From Stenocarpella maydis (Eukaryota; Ascomycota; Sordariomycetes; Diaporthales; Diaporthaceae): DNA of 64,000 bases. Location: positions 372,001-436,000 of the forward strand of contig NQMI01000023.1 of NCBI GenBank assembly GCA_002270565.1, given 5' to 3'. Each line of letters begins with the position of its first letter. Within the stretch, counting starts at the first letter, position 1. Below, one piece after another: positions 23,901 through 34,128 of the stretch. A program made the translations under genes and the position numbers. The notes under the pieces are model-generated. The model was not told the DNA's origin and searched no databases. It worked only from the letters and a program-made list of their open reading frames with translations.

Positions 23901-25580
23901 GACCTGAGCGCGTCATTCCGAACACAAACGGGAGATGTAGCTGCATCGTTTCAGTCCCAAGTGGTCGAGGTGCCCATGTCACCCAAGCTCCCATCTTCGC
24001 CACAAAGACAGGAGCCCAGTCCCGCGGTGCAGGATACACCGATGGAGGATGTCTATTCCGGCCGCGTGAATGAGGATCGAGTCTCCGGGTCTGAGGGCGG
24101 TGTGCCTGGGGAGGAGATGGACGAGGACGGGGACGAACCTGGGCAGCTGTCAGTCAGAGAGCCTGGGTTCTCGGACGAGGACCGAGCGGGTCGCGGCACG
24201 ATGTTGATGGACTTCTCCATGACGACAGTTTCGAGCCAAGTTGAAACACAAGCCACCGAGGTGACTATCGTGCAGACGCAGGAGACGAACGTCATACTCT
24301 CTCAGCCTGATGTGGCTAGAGAGGATAATGAGATGACGGCCAGTGACAGGAAGGTTTTCACGACAGAAGTCGAAGCAATGTCCTCCCCTGGAGAGATCAG
24401 AAGTGATGCCGAGAGTGTCAAGAATGGACGAGCGGGACCTCTCGACGAAACCCAACTCCACGAAAACGAGGATCTCGCCATACCTGAGGTCATACCAGAG
24501 GCGTTAGAAAAGGAGAATGTCGCAGTCTCATCTCCGACTCGAGCGGCTGGCCCAGAGGAGGTGGAAGAACGCGAACTGGCTGGCGTTCCTGGGAAAAGAG
24601 CGGCCTCTGCTGTCAGTGACGAAGAAGACTTCCACGATGCCTCTGAGCTGCTTCACACGGACGAATCGCCGAGCGCTGCCCATTTTGACGACCGTGCCAG
24701 CTTTGTGACAGCCAACTCACAAGCTTCCGAATCCAGGGAAACCGAGGAAGCGGAGTCACCTTCAGCGCGCAAATCAAAGCGTAGTTCTAGGATTCGCGCA
24801 TTGCGTGAAGAATCCAGTATCCAATTCGCGAAGCCGACTCGCACCTCCAGGCGGGGATCACGCGTGCTATCCGACCAGTCGCCCAGCCCGCGGGCGACGC
24901 GTAGCCAGACAATGAGCTTTCAGAAGAATACGAGCCCGTCTCAGGAGCAGGAAGACATGTTTGCTCGTGCCGGCCTCAGGTCTCCGTCTAGGAGGAAGAC
25001 CTCTGCCACATCGACGAGCAAGTCTAAAAGCAAGTCCAAGTCCAAGGCCGACCTGGTCAAGCGTCTCGGCACCGAGATGCCAGAGTGCGCTCCGCTAAAG
25101 GATCTGAAAGCTTACAACATGAATACCCTCGACGTCGCGGCCGTTGTGACGAGCACCAGCACCACACCGCAGCGCACCAAGACTCGGCAATATGTGTCGA
25201 CTTTTACAATCTCTGACCCGTCCACGAGCCCCCAGGGGGTGATCGAAGTGTCGGTCTACCGCGCTCACAAAGACTACCTGCCTGTTGTGAAGCCGGGAGA
25301 CTCTATTCTCCTGCGCCGCTTCACCGTGACATCGCTACCTGAAAGGGGCTTCGGGCTGAAGACGGAAGACGAGTCCAGCTGGGCTGTTCTCAACACTGAT
25401 GGTGAGGACGCGACGCCCCAGGTCCGCGGTCCGCCGGTCGAGCTCAGCGAGGAGGAGAAGAACTATCTCGTTGACATGAGGGCCTGGTATGCAGCGCTGG
25501 ACGTGGGCACGAAGGATAAGCTGGCAGCTGCTGTTGGGTGCATGGTACAGAAGGGAAAGGAGAGTCGTGGCGGGACCTGA
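20908..25580 (+). CDS. POT1/Cdc13-type telomeric ssDNA-binding protein, very long
   Basis: Two exons, 20908-21294 and 21348-25580 (53-bp intron, GTGGGA donor, TTGCAG acceptor), give 1539 residues. Residues 1 to about 200 form a beta-rich N-terminal domain (TRKVHGEVTITWPFSS, FRLRRDKGQVRIQL). The long middle is disordered: FGQ-rich near residue 420, strongly Asp/Glu-rich at about 610-690, and with paired GDVAASF repeats. The last ~175 residues (from DLVKRLGTEMPE) have the layout of the Telo_bind/Cdc13 OB fold: TRQYVSTFTISDPS, then VEVSVY-like IEVSVYRAHKDYLP, PGDSILLRRFTV and RGFGLKTEDESSWAV. By family it would bind single-stranded telomeric DNA at chromosome ends. The C-terminal placement of this fold and the length recall fungal Cdc13-like rather than short POT1 proteins. 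Confidence 0.8.
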
Positions 25581-26033
25581 TGCGTGTCCGAAGGGCTTGG
25601 CCAAGGGTCCCGCGAGGCATCTGTGCTGGGACGGGGCGCTGTCTGCTGCCCGTCGGGTCGGCCGCGAATGGGGCGTACGTACCAAGATACCCCTCGATGC
25701 GAAAACTCCTTATGGGCCTTGTTGGAGCGGATGGCTCCTTTTCGGCCATTTGGCCGCAAATCGTAGAAACGGGACAGAAGCCGAACATTGCCAGTGGTCA
25801 TGTATGAGCTATCCTTGCTGATTCTTGTCAAAAGGCATCTGATTAGATCTCATCCTGTTCCCAGACCCACCCTTGTAACTGAGACCTGACCAGGCTGGAG
25901 AGCAGGTCTACAAGGTCGTATGGGATGGTAGAGTCCCGACCTGCACCCAGGACATTTTAATCTCAAGCCTGGGGGCCAGCATTGCAATATCAAGAGCTCT
26001 CATAACACCCACACACGATACCGCCCTGTGCCT
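25581..26033. other. Intergenic, 3' ends of convergent genes
   Basis: I see no gene. It is the spacer between the telomere protein gene and the convergent helical protein gene. Confidence 0.5.
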
Positions 26034-27407
26034 TCATTCCTTCGGAGCCATGCCTCTCTCGTCGGCAGCTTTCTGGAGCTTTTCCCTCCATTCACCAACT
26101 TGGATCGCCTTCTCTGTCTCCCCCCACTCGCTCAGCCATGTCTCAAGGTCAGACACATAACTCAGCACCATCGGCTCTGTTTCGCCAAACATCCCGCGCA
26201 TGACATGGATGGAATTGCGTAGGTTCTTCTCGGCAAGATCACGCTCGCCGCGGACCCGGTAGGAATCGGCCATGTACCGAAAGGCGACCAGCCTCGGAGC
26301 GCCCTCGGCCCCGCGCCTCAGCAGCTCCTCGAAGACGTCGCGAATCCTCCCGTCGACAAGCCTGTCCACCCCACGGTCCGCATCTACGGTGCTCAAGTAC
26401 TCGGCGTACATCCACAGGGCCTTGACGCACCGCTCGTCGCGCTCCCCGTGCCTGGCCTCGAGGTTCTTGAGGGTCTGCTCGATGGTCGTGCCAAAGTCGG
26501 CGGGGAGGCCGCCCAGGCCGCCGACCGCGCTGTAGTTCATCCACTCCCCGATGGCGCTGGTGCTCTCCGGGACGGTGACCATGCCGTCCCACGTCGACAG
26601 GCTCAGCCTCCACGCCTGCGCCGCCAGCACGCCGAGGCCGTGCCGCCTGGCGTAGCCCGCCGTGTGGAGGCAGAGCTCGCGGATCTTGGTCATGGGGAGC
26701 AGGCTCATGGTGAAGGCGCGCGGGGAGGGGTCGTACCTCGGGGCTGCTGCTGCTGCTGCAAGGGCTGGGGCGGGGCCGCTGGGTTTGGTGGATGTTGACG
26801 ATGTAGACGGGGGTTGTGATGGTGATGTCGGGGCTGGAGGGCGGGACGCGAGGCGGACGATCTGGATGTTGACTGGGGCCGCGCGCCGCGAGGTCGACGG
26901 GGTCGAGGACCTTGCGCTCATCCTGGAGGCGTTGTAGGTTTTGCCGGCTGTTTTCTGTGATGTTTCGACAGGGTTGGTTTTGGGCTTGCTTTTCCCCGAT
27001 GATGCGCTGCTGCTGCTGCTGCGTGTGTCGTGGTTGGCGAGCGAGTCGGCAGGAGTCTCCTTCTGTGGCGACGTCTGTTGGTGGTTTGAAGTTACTGCGG
27101 CTGCCTGTGCCCGTGCTTCTGCTGCTACTGCTTCTTTTTCTTCTTCTTCTTTTCCTGCAGGCGGGTGTTGCTGTTGCTCCCGGCGGCGACGAAGATGCGC
27201 GCCGTCGACGACATGGTCGGAGAGGCTCTGCCCGCCGAGGTCCTCGAGCTGGTGCCGGCCACTGTCGGACCCGGCTGCGGACGTGCCCGGGGTGGGCAGG
27301 TGTGACTCGTGGGCCGGCCGGGCGTCCGGGGCCGGAGCCAGCAGCAGCAGTGCATCATCTCGTGGGCCGGCGGACGCTGCCATGTTCCTTCTCCTCGCCG
27401 GCATCAA
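26034..27407 (-). CDS. Hypothetical protein with a disordered N-terminus and a helical C-terminus
   Basis: A single exon of 457 codons (or 449 from the inner ATG at 27383). I do not recognise a named family. Residues 1 to about 230 are low-complexity (poly-Ala, Ser, Glu and Gln/His stretches). From about residue 235 the sequence is helical with TPR-like spacing: TKIRELCLHTAGYARRHGLG, CVKALWMYAEYLSTVDADRG, FRYMADSYRVRGERDLAEKN, and a Glu/Trp-rich end. The codon bias of the second half and the absence of stops support a real gene. A helical scaffold or regulatory protein is a guess only. Confidence 0.7.
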   Translation of the reverse strand: MMPARRRNMAASAGPRDDALLLLAPAPDARPAHESHLPTPGTSAAGSDSGRHQLEDLGGQSLSDHVVDGAHLRRRREQQQHPPAGKEEEEKEAVAAEARAQAAAVTSNHQQTSPQKETPADSLANHDTRSSSSSASSGKSKPKTNPVETSQKTAGKTYNASRMSARSSTPSTSRRAAPVNIQIVRLASRPPAPTSPSQPPSTSSTSTKPSGPAPALAAAAAAPRYDPSPRAFTMSLLPMTKIRELCLHTAGYARRHGLGVLAAQAWRLSLSTWDGMVTVPESTSAIGEWMNYSAVGGLGGLPADFGTTIEQTLKNLEARHGERDERCVKALWMYAEYLSTVDADRGVDRLVDGRIRDVFEELLRRGAEGAPRLVAFRYMADSYRVRGERDLAEKNLRNSIHVMRGMFGETEPMVLSYVSDLETWLSEWGETEKAIQVGEWREKLQKAADERGMAPKE

Positions 27408-27496
27408 AGCTCATATATATCACGGGGACGTGTGATAACACCCACCCGGAGCGGTGACATAGACGGGGGGGGGCGGGGGTGGGAGACAAGCCGGGG

Positions 27497-27560
<64 letters not shown>

Positions 27561-27561
27561 G
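27497..27561. repeat. AGAC tetranucleotide microsatellite
   Basis: About sixteen uninterrupted AGAC units lie some 90 bp upstream of the start of the helical protein gene. They would be in its promoter or leader. Confidence 0.97.
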
Positions 27562-28123
27562 GTATTTTACAAACACATGTGACCTGACTCTCACGACGAG
27601 GACGATGGATTGACCCGGCGAGAGGATGGAAAGGGGAGCAGGAGAGCCATGGCCGCTCGGCCACGAGGGGGTTGCGGGTGGGTTGGTGGGCCGCCTCGCC
27701 AATATGTCTGTCTGTCCCTGGCGACCTCGAGAGTTTAATGATAACAATAAGCGAGGGCAGACAGACATCCAAAAGTTGGAAAAAAAAAGGAAAGAAAAAG
27801 GAAAAACGGAACAGGAAAAAGGAAAATGGAGGGCGACGTTGCAATCTCGTGCCAGAATAGCCTCTCCCGTCATTTCTCTTGATGGCACGACCAATCCTCG
27901 ACGCGGCAAGCACCGTCCGTGCTAGCCAGCCCGACCAAGCAGACATATCTCGAGGGGGAAAAAAGGAAACGCGTCTCGGGTAGCGAGGAGACACCGCGTC
28001 TTGATTGAGTTTGCTTGGGCCGGGGGGGGAGGGATCCCCCTTGTCTGGCCCCCGCGGCACGCGACGGGGAGTCGCGTGGTGGGTGAAGGTGGTGGCGGCA
28101 TCCCCACTACCCTCAGGTACATG

Positions 28124-28158
28124 ATATATATATATATATACACCACCACCACCAGCAG
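28124..28158. repeat. TA dinucleotide run with flanking CAC/CAG triplets
   Basis: About nine TA units are followed by short CAC and CAG triplet runs. It is a simple repeat without an assigned role. Confidence 0.9.
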
Positions 28159-29181
28159 CAGTTGATATTTACGGAGTGTAGGCAAGAGGGGGAAGGTGGG
28201 GACGGGAGAGATATCCGGAGAGCAAGATCTGATCTATCAAGTGTATGTGAAGTATATCTATGTACGTACCTAGCTATGCATACATAGTATACACTAATAC
28301 GCATATGTGCACACCCTCCCCAGCCCCCACCGAGCCTAAGCTCTAAGTTTCAAGTGAGCATTCCAGTCATTAAACGCGAGGGACCTTGTCCAACCCCCAC
28401 TGACGCGTTTGCACGCGTCTTTTGGGACAGCTTTCCACGGTCCCCCTCCATTGCCGTCCCACACTACCTGGTCTGAGCGACCTGCTAGGTACGACGTCGC
28501 AGACATTTATCCACCCGTCGCATCTTCCCTAATAATAACACCCACTGTGATACGCAAATGTGAGGTGCGACTGACTGACCGACCATTGCAGGATTACCTA
28601 GTAGCAGACCCTCCGCAGATGGTCAGATCGACGGGGCACAGATTCCATGTACACTACTAGTACTCCCGTCGGCCAGCCAGCCAGGCCAGGGATGGATCGC
28701 TGCGGACCAGGGGAGCTTCTAGCCCTGGTCGTCTCCCCGTGGCGCCAACGCATTGGACTGAAGGACCTACCCTGCAGCAGGGGTGAACACTGGACCACAC
28801 GATGAGGGCAACCGCCTTTCTATAGTATTGCCACGACAAATACCCCTTCAAGTTGTGTATGCTCTCTACTGCACTGCGCCGCATACCTCACCATGTGTAA
28901 TAATACAACCACTCCCATACGCGACCTCAGAGCGTCGACAACCTAATGATCCGGGTATACAGCCATCCTTGCTTCCCTTCCATCTCTTGTCCGACAAGCC
29001 TACCATGTCATATCCCAACGTCCGAATTGCCTCCGCTCGCTCATAGCCTGGACTTGATCTTCATACGCTCAGGCAAATCAAAACCTTAAAAACACAAATA
29101 ACAAATCAACCTCGATGCTCATCAATCACAGACACCACCTGACTTGACCTGACTTTTGCTTGGCATGCATGTCGCCACACG

Positions 29182-30831
29182 TCACTCGTCCCTGACCAAC
29201 TCACCATTCAGATCCCAATCCTCCGACTGCGCCACCAGGTCCGGGATGTCGTCGACCTTGCACTTGCCATCCAGGATGTCGTTGACTGCCGTGAACAGGG
29301 GGTACTCGTGCGTCAGGCCCCGCGCCCTGAGGAACGAGTTGACCTCCTTGGCCGTCGACGTGCCCTGAAGCATCTGCCCGTTGAGCTCGGTGCGCTCGAC
29401 CTCGGCCACGCTGACCCCGCGCTCGACCGAGAGCCTTGCGCAGCGGAAGTTGCGGCCCGAAGAGCACGACGTGACCAGGTCCGCCATGCCCGCCGACTCC
29501 ACCGTGAAGGTCGCCGTGTTGACCGTCTGCGGGAAGAACTCCTTGCCAAACTTGATCATCTCGACTATGCCCAGCCGGCAGATCTCCGACTTTGCGTTGT
29601 CGCCCCAGCCCTTGCCCACCACGAAGCCGGCGGCCAGGGCGACAATGTTCTTGAGCGCCCCGCCCAGCGATGTGCCCGCGACGTCCGACACCATGCGCAC
29701 GTGGAAGTATGGCCGGCGGAACAGGGCCTTGAAGGTCATGTGGTCGAGCGGCGGGAACGTGTCGGGCACGGCCGTCAGCTTCACCTTGCTGTTGCGGCCG
29801 CGCGCGTCCTTGTGCGCCTGGTTGACAGGGGTGATGCTGAGGTCGAACCTGGTCTGGTTCGCGGCGGGGCTCTGCGTCCTCGGCGTCGGGTTGCGGCTGG
29901 CATCCATGGGCGGCGGGTCGTAGGCGATGGTGGTCGCGCACCACTTTTCGGCGGCGATCTCAGATGCAATGTTTGCGCCGGACAGGGCGCCGCAGTAGAT
30001 ACCCAGGCCGTCGCCGATCCACTCGCTGAAGAGCGAGACGCCGTCGTCGGACACGTGGACCCCCTTGATGCAGCTGATGGCGCGGGCGTAGGGGACGATG
30101 TGGCCGCGGAGCTGCTTGCAGACATTGCCGATGAACTGGTGGGGCAGGTTGAAGACCAGGATGGTCGAGTCCCTGGCGGCGTCGATCAGGTCGGGGTTCG
30201 CAATGACATTGTCGGGGAGCCTGATGCCGGGCAGGTACTTGACGTTCTCGTGGTACTTGTTGATGACCGTCGTGATCTTCTGCTTGGCGTCACCGACCGA
30301 GGCGTCGTAGTGGGGCGAGTCGCTGGGTATCGTGACCTCCTCCTCGTAGACCCACATCTGCACGTCGGGCTCGAAGATGTCGGGGTTGGCCTTTGTGTTC
30401 TCTGCCACAATCTTGGCGATGGTCGAGCCCCAGTTTCCAGAGCCAACGACCGTCACCTTGTGGCGCTTCTCGTAGGGTGCTCCCAGGGTAGCCATGCTGC
30501 GCCCTGCTGTCGTCCTGTACTTGGTATATGCCGTCGCCGCGTTGCCGCCGGGTACTGCCGAAACTGGCCTGTAGAGGTCAAAACTCGAGGGGGGGAGCGT
30601 GAGTGCGCGCGACGGGTGGTTGAAGCTGTGGTTGGCTGGCCTTACTGCGGTGGTCGCGAAGAGGCGTCCTGGGGGGGTGGCTCCTCCGGTGTGCGATGTC
30701 GCGAGCTGCTGGTAGCTCGTGAGGGCCCTTGTTGCTGGGCTGGGGGTGTTTTTCAGCACGACAGTGTTTGTTGGAATGAGGGATGAACAGTCGCGTCTGG
30801 CAATGCAGAGGGGGCGCATGAACGAGAGCAC
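29182..30831 (-). CDS. gpd1: NAD-dependent glycerol-3-phosphate dehydrogenase
   Basis: A single exon of 549 codons. The Rossmann motif is [20 protein letters not shown] at about residue 128. The catalytic region has [16 protein letters not shown], and [20 protein letters not shown] with its Lys, then [20 protein letters not shown]. The enzyme reduces dihydroxyacetone phosphate to glycerol-3-phosphate, the route to glycerol in osmotic stress and to phospholipids. Compared with yeast Gpd1 there is an insert of about 40 residues (from [13 protein letters not shown] to VPDTFPP). The first 112 residues are extra, basic and Ser-rich with almost no acidic residues, like a mitochondrial presequence. 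The inner ATG at 30495 ([13 protein letters not shown]) would give a cytosolic form. Confidence 0.95.
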   Translation of the reverse strand: MLSFMRPLCIARRDCSSLIPTNTVVLKNTPSPATRALTSYQQLATSHTGGATPPGRLFATTAVRPANHSFNHPSRALTLPPSSFDLYRPVSAVPGGNAATAYTKYRTTAGRSMATLGAPYEKRHKVTVVGSGNWGSTIAKIVAENTKANPDIFEPDVQMWVYEEEVTIPSDSPHYDASVGDAKQKITTVINKYHENVKYLPGIRLPDNVIANPDLIDAARDSTILVFNLPHQFIGNVCKQLRGHIVPYARAISCIKGVHVSDDGVSLFSEWIGDGLGIYCGALSGANIASEIAAEKWCATTIAYDPPPMDASRNPTPRTQSPAANQTRFDLSITPVNQAHKDARGRNSKVKLTAVPDTFPPLDHMTFKALFRRPYFHVRMVSDVAGTSLGGALKNIVALAAGFVVGKGWGDNAKSEICRLGIVEMIKFGKEFFPQTVNTATFTVESAGMADLVTSCSSGRNFRCARLSVERGVSVAEVERTELNGQMLQGTSTAKEVNSFLRARGLTHEYPLFTAVNDILDGKCKVDDIPDLVAQSEDWDLNGELVRDE

Positions 30832-32902
30832 GGGAGGTCAGGAAACGCCAGTCACACGAGCTGTCTTTATAAGAAACGAAGAGGAAGCTGACACGAGACG
30901 GCGACGGCAGGCCAAAACAAGCCGAAGCGAGGCACGGGAGTGGCAGGTGGCACCGAGGACTGCAGAGGTACTTTGTACGGAGTACTCCGTGCTATATACC
31001 TACTGTTTAGTCAACTGGTGTCTCGTGGCCTCCACATGTAGTGTAATGTAGAGTAGTGTAATGTTTTGTGCGACTGTCTTGTGTTTGTGTTGAGCTCCTT
31101 CCCGCGCCCCTGCTTGTCCACGAGAAAAGTGACGCAACGACCCAGCAGAAACCCTGACCGCCTTCCTTCCCAGGTCATGGGGTCCACAGCGCAGATAGTG
31201 CGATACTTGGTATAGCCATAATCAAGTACGATGGACAATGTATTGTATTAACACATTGACGGGGGTCTGTCACCCATAAAAATGGTGGGGTTCTCAACCA
31301 TACCGACCCAAAGCTTTTTTTCTCTACATGTCTGGCCTCGGGATCTCCCGGCCTGGCCGACCCTGGACAAGCAAGCTCTCGTGTTTCTCACTAGCAGCCG
31401 AGGCCGTTGCAACCTGTGTCGGGGGTTTTCCATTTCTGCCCTCTTTTTTCCATCTCTCAGGGGTTTTTCTCAATGCAAGGCGAGGCTCGAGGCTGTGGGC
31501 TGAACAGGGTGGGCTCTTGTCATTTCTAACCATCTCCACTACACTACCAAAACATCTGAAGCATGTGAAAGTCCCCATATTTCCTGCCTTGCCTTATTCC
31601 CGCCCATCACATGCCAGCCGACTCGACCTCAGGCGGCTGACTGACTCTCCCAATCCGCCGGCCGAAATGGCAAGGTCGTTTAATATGAGCTGATACTATG
31701 CATGGGCTCATCTGCTGCAGACACAGGAGTTTTGAGCAAAAGCCCGCCTCCGAGGGTCGATGCATTTCTCACTAGCCATGCCACCGCCTCCAACTGCCAG
31801 GTCTGTATATCTGCCGAGTCGGTGGCGTGGTTTCGGACACGGCAGCATCCCACTGGTGGACTTGAGCATACCTCGTCCCGTTCACCGTCTCCGATATTAC
31901 CTAGGAAACCAGATTCCAAACGACAAGACATTTTCACATATATCATCCTGCATCTACTGCCCAGGTGCCGGGGATGCCCTCCTTTGCATCTCAAGCATTG
32001 CTCGTGGTAGCTTAAGCAGACATGTGTACCCCTGTGACCATAATAGCCGATTTAACTGCATAGGTACGGAATCTGTATTGTATCTTCTGGAAGCTTCACG
32101 GTTATGGACAATTCCGACGCCTTGGGCCCAAGGAGCGGGCGCCGTCTCAGGCAATATGTCTTGTATGTGAGGTTAATGTCTGTCAGACGCAGGCCTCCGA
32201 TCCCCAAACAGCTCTGTTACTTTCATCGGATTGAACAATCTCTGCACTATGACCTCAGCGCCGTCACGGCTGCTTGACTTGGAGGCCCCGATACCCAGGG
32301 TTGCCAGCACTTGACTGCACAGTTCCTACTTGATGCACGGTCACATCCACCACCTCATTATCTCCATCGGTCCTGGAGCATATCAATGCTTGCTAGAATT
32401 GGATCGAGGCTTCAGTAATTAGGTTAACGACTAACTACTCACGCATGGCGCAACGAATGGTGTGATTTCTGTCGCTCACGCAGTCGACGAGGGTCAAATG
32501 TTGGCGAGGACTGAGATCGTTGCACGAACAGAAGCGGCATCAACCTTGCGATTGATAAGGAATTGGGGTACCCCAACGCAACTAGATATTAAAACGTTCT
32601 TGTGGTAAGAGGAACTGCGGAGATATGGGAAAGCTTATTTCAAGCAACCACTACGGACGTACAGACCGGCATCGCCCTGCCGCTGTCAGCGAGCCGGTTG
32701 AAGCGGGGTTGGTCTTATCGCACATGACATCAAGGATTCAAACCCCAACATTGCTTCTCCATGACCCACATGCGTTGAAAGCCGGCTCAAGGGAAGGGGG
32801 ATATGGATCGGTTGGGCAATCCGTGTTTCCAACATGAAGAAAGCAACACATACCGAATTCGAGCGATTTGACGACCAAGGCAACCTGCCGTCAGACAGGA
32901 AA
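30832..32902. other. Intergenic, about 2 kb, no gene seen
   Basis: This is the spacer between the divergent gpd1 and LamB/YcsF genes. I found only short unrelated open frames and no repeat of note. An in-frame ATG at 32834 could extend the LamB protein. Confidence 0.5.
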
Positions 32903-33815
32903 ATGTCCCCACCGAAGCGCAAGGCGTTCATCAATGTCGACCTAGGAGAAGGCTACGGCAACTTCACATGCGGCCCGGATGAGCTGCTCATACCCATGAT
33001 CGACCATGCGAACGTCGCGTGCGGTTTTCAGTGAGTTCCGAAGTCGAAGTGCCGGGCTGAAGAGTCGCCAAAATACGGAGCAGATGCGCTAATACACCCC
33101 AGTGCCGGGTGAGTCGAGATGCTTGGCCTACAACATCAACATCACATCATAGCAATGCACCTAACAACTACCGCACACCCAAAGCGACCCCCTGCACATG
33201 CTCGAGTCCGTCCGCCTGTGCAAGCAGCACGGCGTCAAGGTCGGCGCCCACCCGGGCCTCCCGGACGTGCAGGGCTTCGGCCGCCGCGAGATGAAGCTCA
33301 CGCCCGAGGAGCACACCGCCAACGTCATCTACCAGGTCGGCGCGCTGCGCGGGTTCCTCGACGCCGAGGGCGTGGCGCTGCACCACGTCAAGCCGCACGG
33401 CGTCCTCTACGGCATGATGTGCCGCGACCGCGAGGTCTGCGCCGCCGTCTGGGCCGGCGTGCCCCCGGGGGTCAAGGTGTTTGGCCTGGCGGGGACGCAC
33501 ATGGAGGAGGTGGCGCGCGAGATGGGCCTCGAGTTCGTGGCCGAGCTTTATGGCGACGTCAAGTACACGGCCGAGGGCGCCCTGGTCATCGACCGCAAGA
33601 AGAAGCCGTGGGACGTCGAGGAAGTCAGGAGGCACGTCAGGCAGCAGGTCGAGGAGTCGGCCGTCACGGCCGTCACCGGCGAGGTGGTGCAGCTGCCCAC
33701 CAAGGACTATGCCGTCTCCGTGTGCTGCCACTCGGACTCGCCGGGCTGTGTTGAGATTGTCACGGCGGCTCGGCAGGTGGTGGATGAGTACAACAGGGCA
33801 AATGGGTTTGCGTAA
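32903..33815 (+). CDS. LamB/YcsF family protein (PxpA-like 5-oxoprolinase subunit)
   Basis: Three exons: 32903-33030, a 6-nt microexon at 33103-33108, and 33185-33815, giving 254 residues (277 if started at 32834). The start at 32903 puts KRKAFINVDLGEGYGNFTCG near the N-terminus, as usual. The joined sequence reads NVACGFHAGDPLHML, where His, Ala and part of Gly come from the microexon, and then GVKVGAHPGLPDVQGFGRR. These are the conserved acid and histidine motifs of LamB/YcsF proteins. Bacterial PxpA works with PxpB (KipI) and PxpC (KipA) to cleave 5-oxoproline to glutamate using ATP. KipA and KipI domains occur in this window at 53.3-57.4 kb. The fungal substrate is not proven. Confidence 0.9.
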
Positions 33816-34128
33816 AAGGTCGGGCGGAAGTCACAGAACGACTCTTGGGTGTAACAAAATATACATATGTAGATAATCCCGAGGCGATGTATCGACTGGA
33901 CCTATTCGGGAGGCCTTGCGGACGTCTCAATTTCTATTGCTGAGACCAGTGTGGTTGAGGGCTAGGGGAGATGTTTGACACAGGATGCAGCATTATGGAG
34001 GTCAGGTCTAACGAAGAAGCAATGACAGGTGTTAGGCTGCGGAGAGCGGGCCATGCATACCTATGTACCCAAAATAGAAGATATAGTATAGTCCCTCATT
34101 CCTATTTACCTAGGTAAATTTGCAGCAT
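33816..34128. other. Intergenic, 3' ends of convergent genes
   Basis: A short spacer without a gene. Confidence 0.5.

Larger units (their letters stand above)
27408..29181. other. Intergenic, 1.8 kb rich in simple repeats
   Basis: It contains the AGAC microsatellite, a purine-rich tract at 27779-27830, a TA run at 28124-28141 followed by CAC and CAG triplets, and no supported gene. Confidence 0.6.

Noticed and set aside
27497..27561. CRISPR-like or satellite array
   Set aside because: It is a simple tetranucleotide microsatellite without spacers.
29308..30786. A 492-codon plus-strand open frame
   Set aside because: It lies antisense to the glycerol-3-phosphate dehydrogenase, whose motifs are certain. 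The frame is open because of GC-rich codon use, and its protein has no domain.
32725..32745. GGATTCAAACC string resembling a tRNA T-loop on the minus strand
   Set aside because: The T-stem does not pair and no cloverleaf can be built around it.
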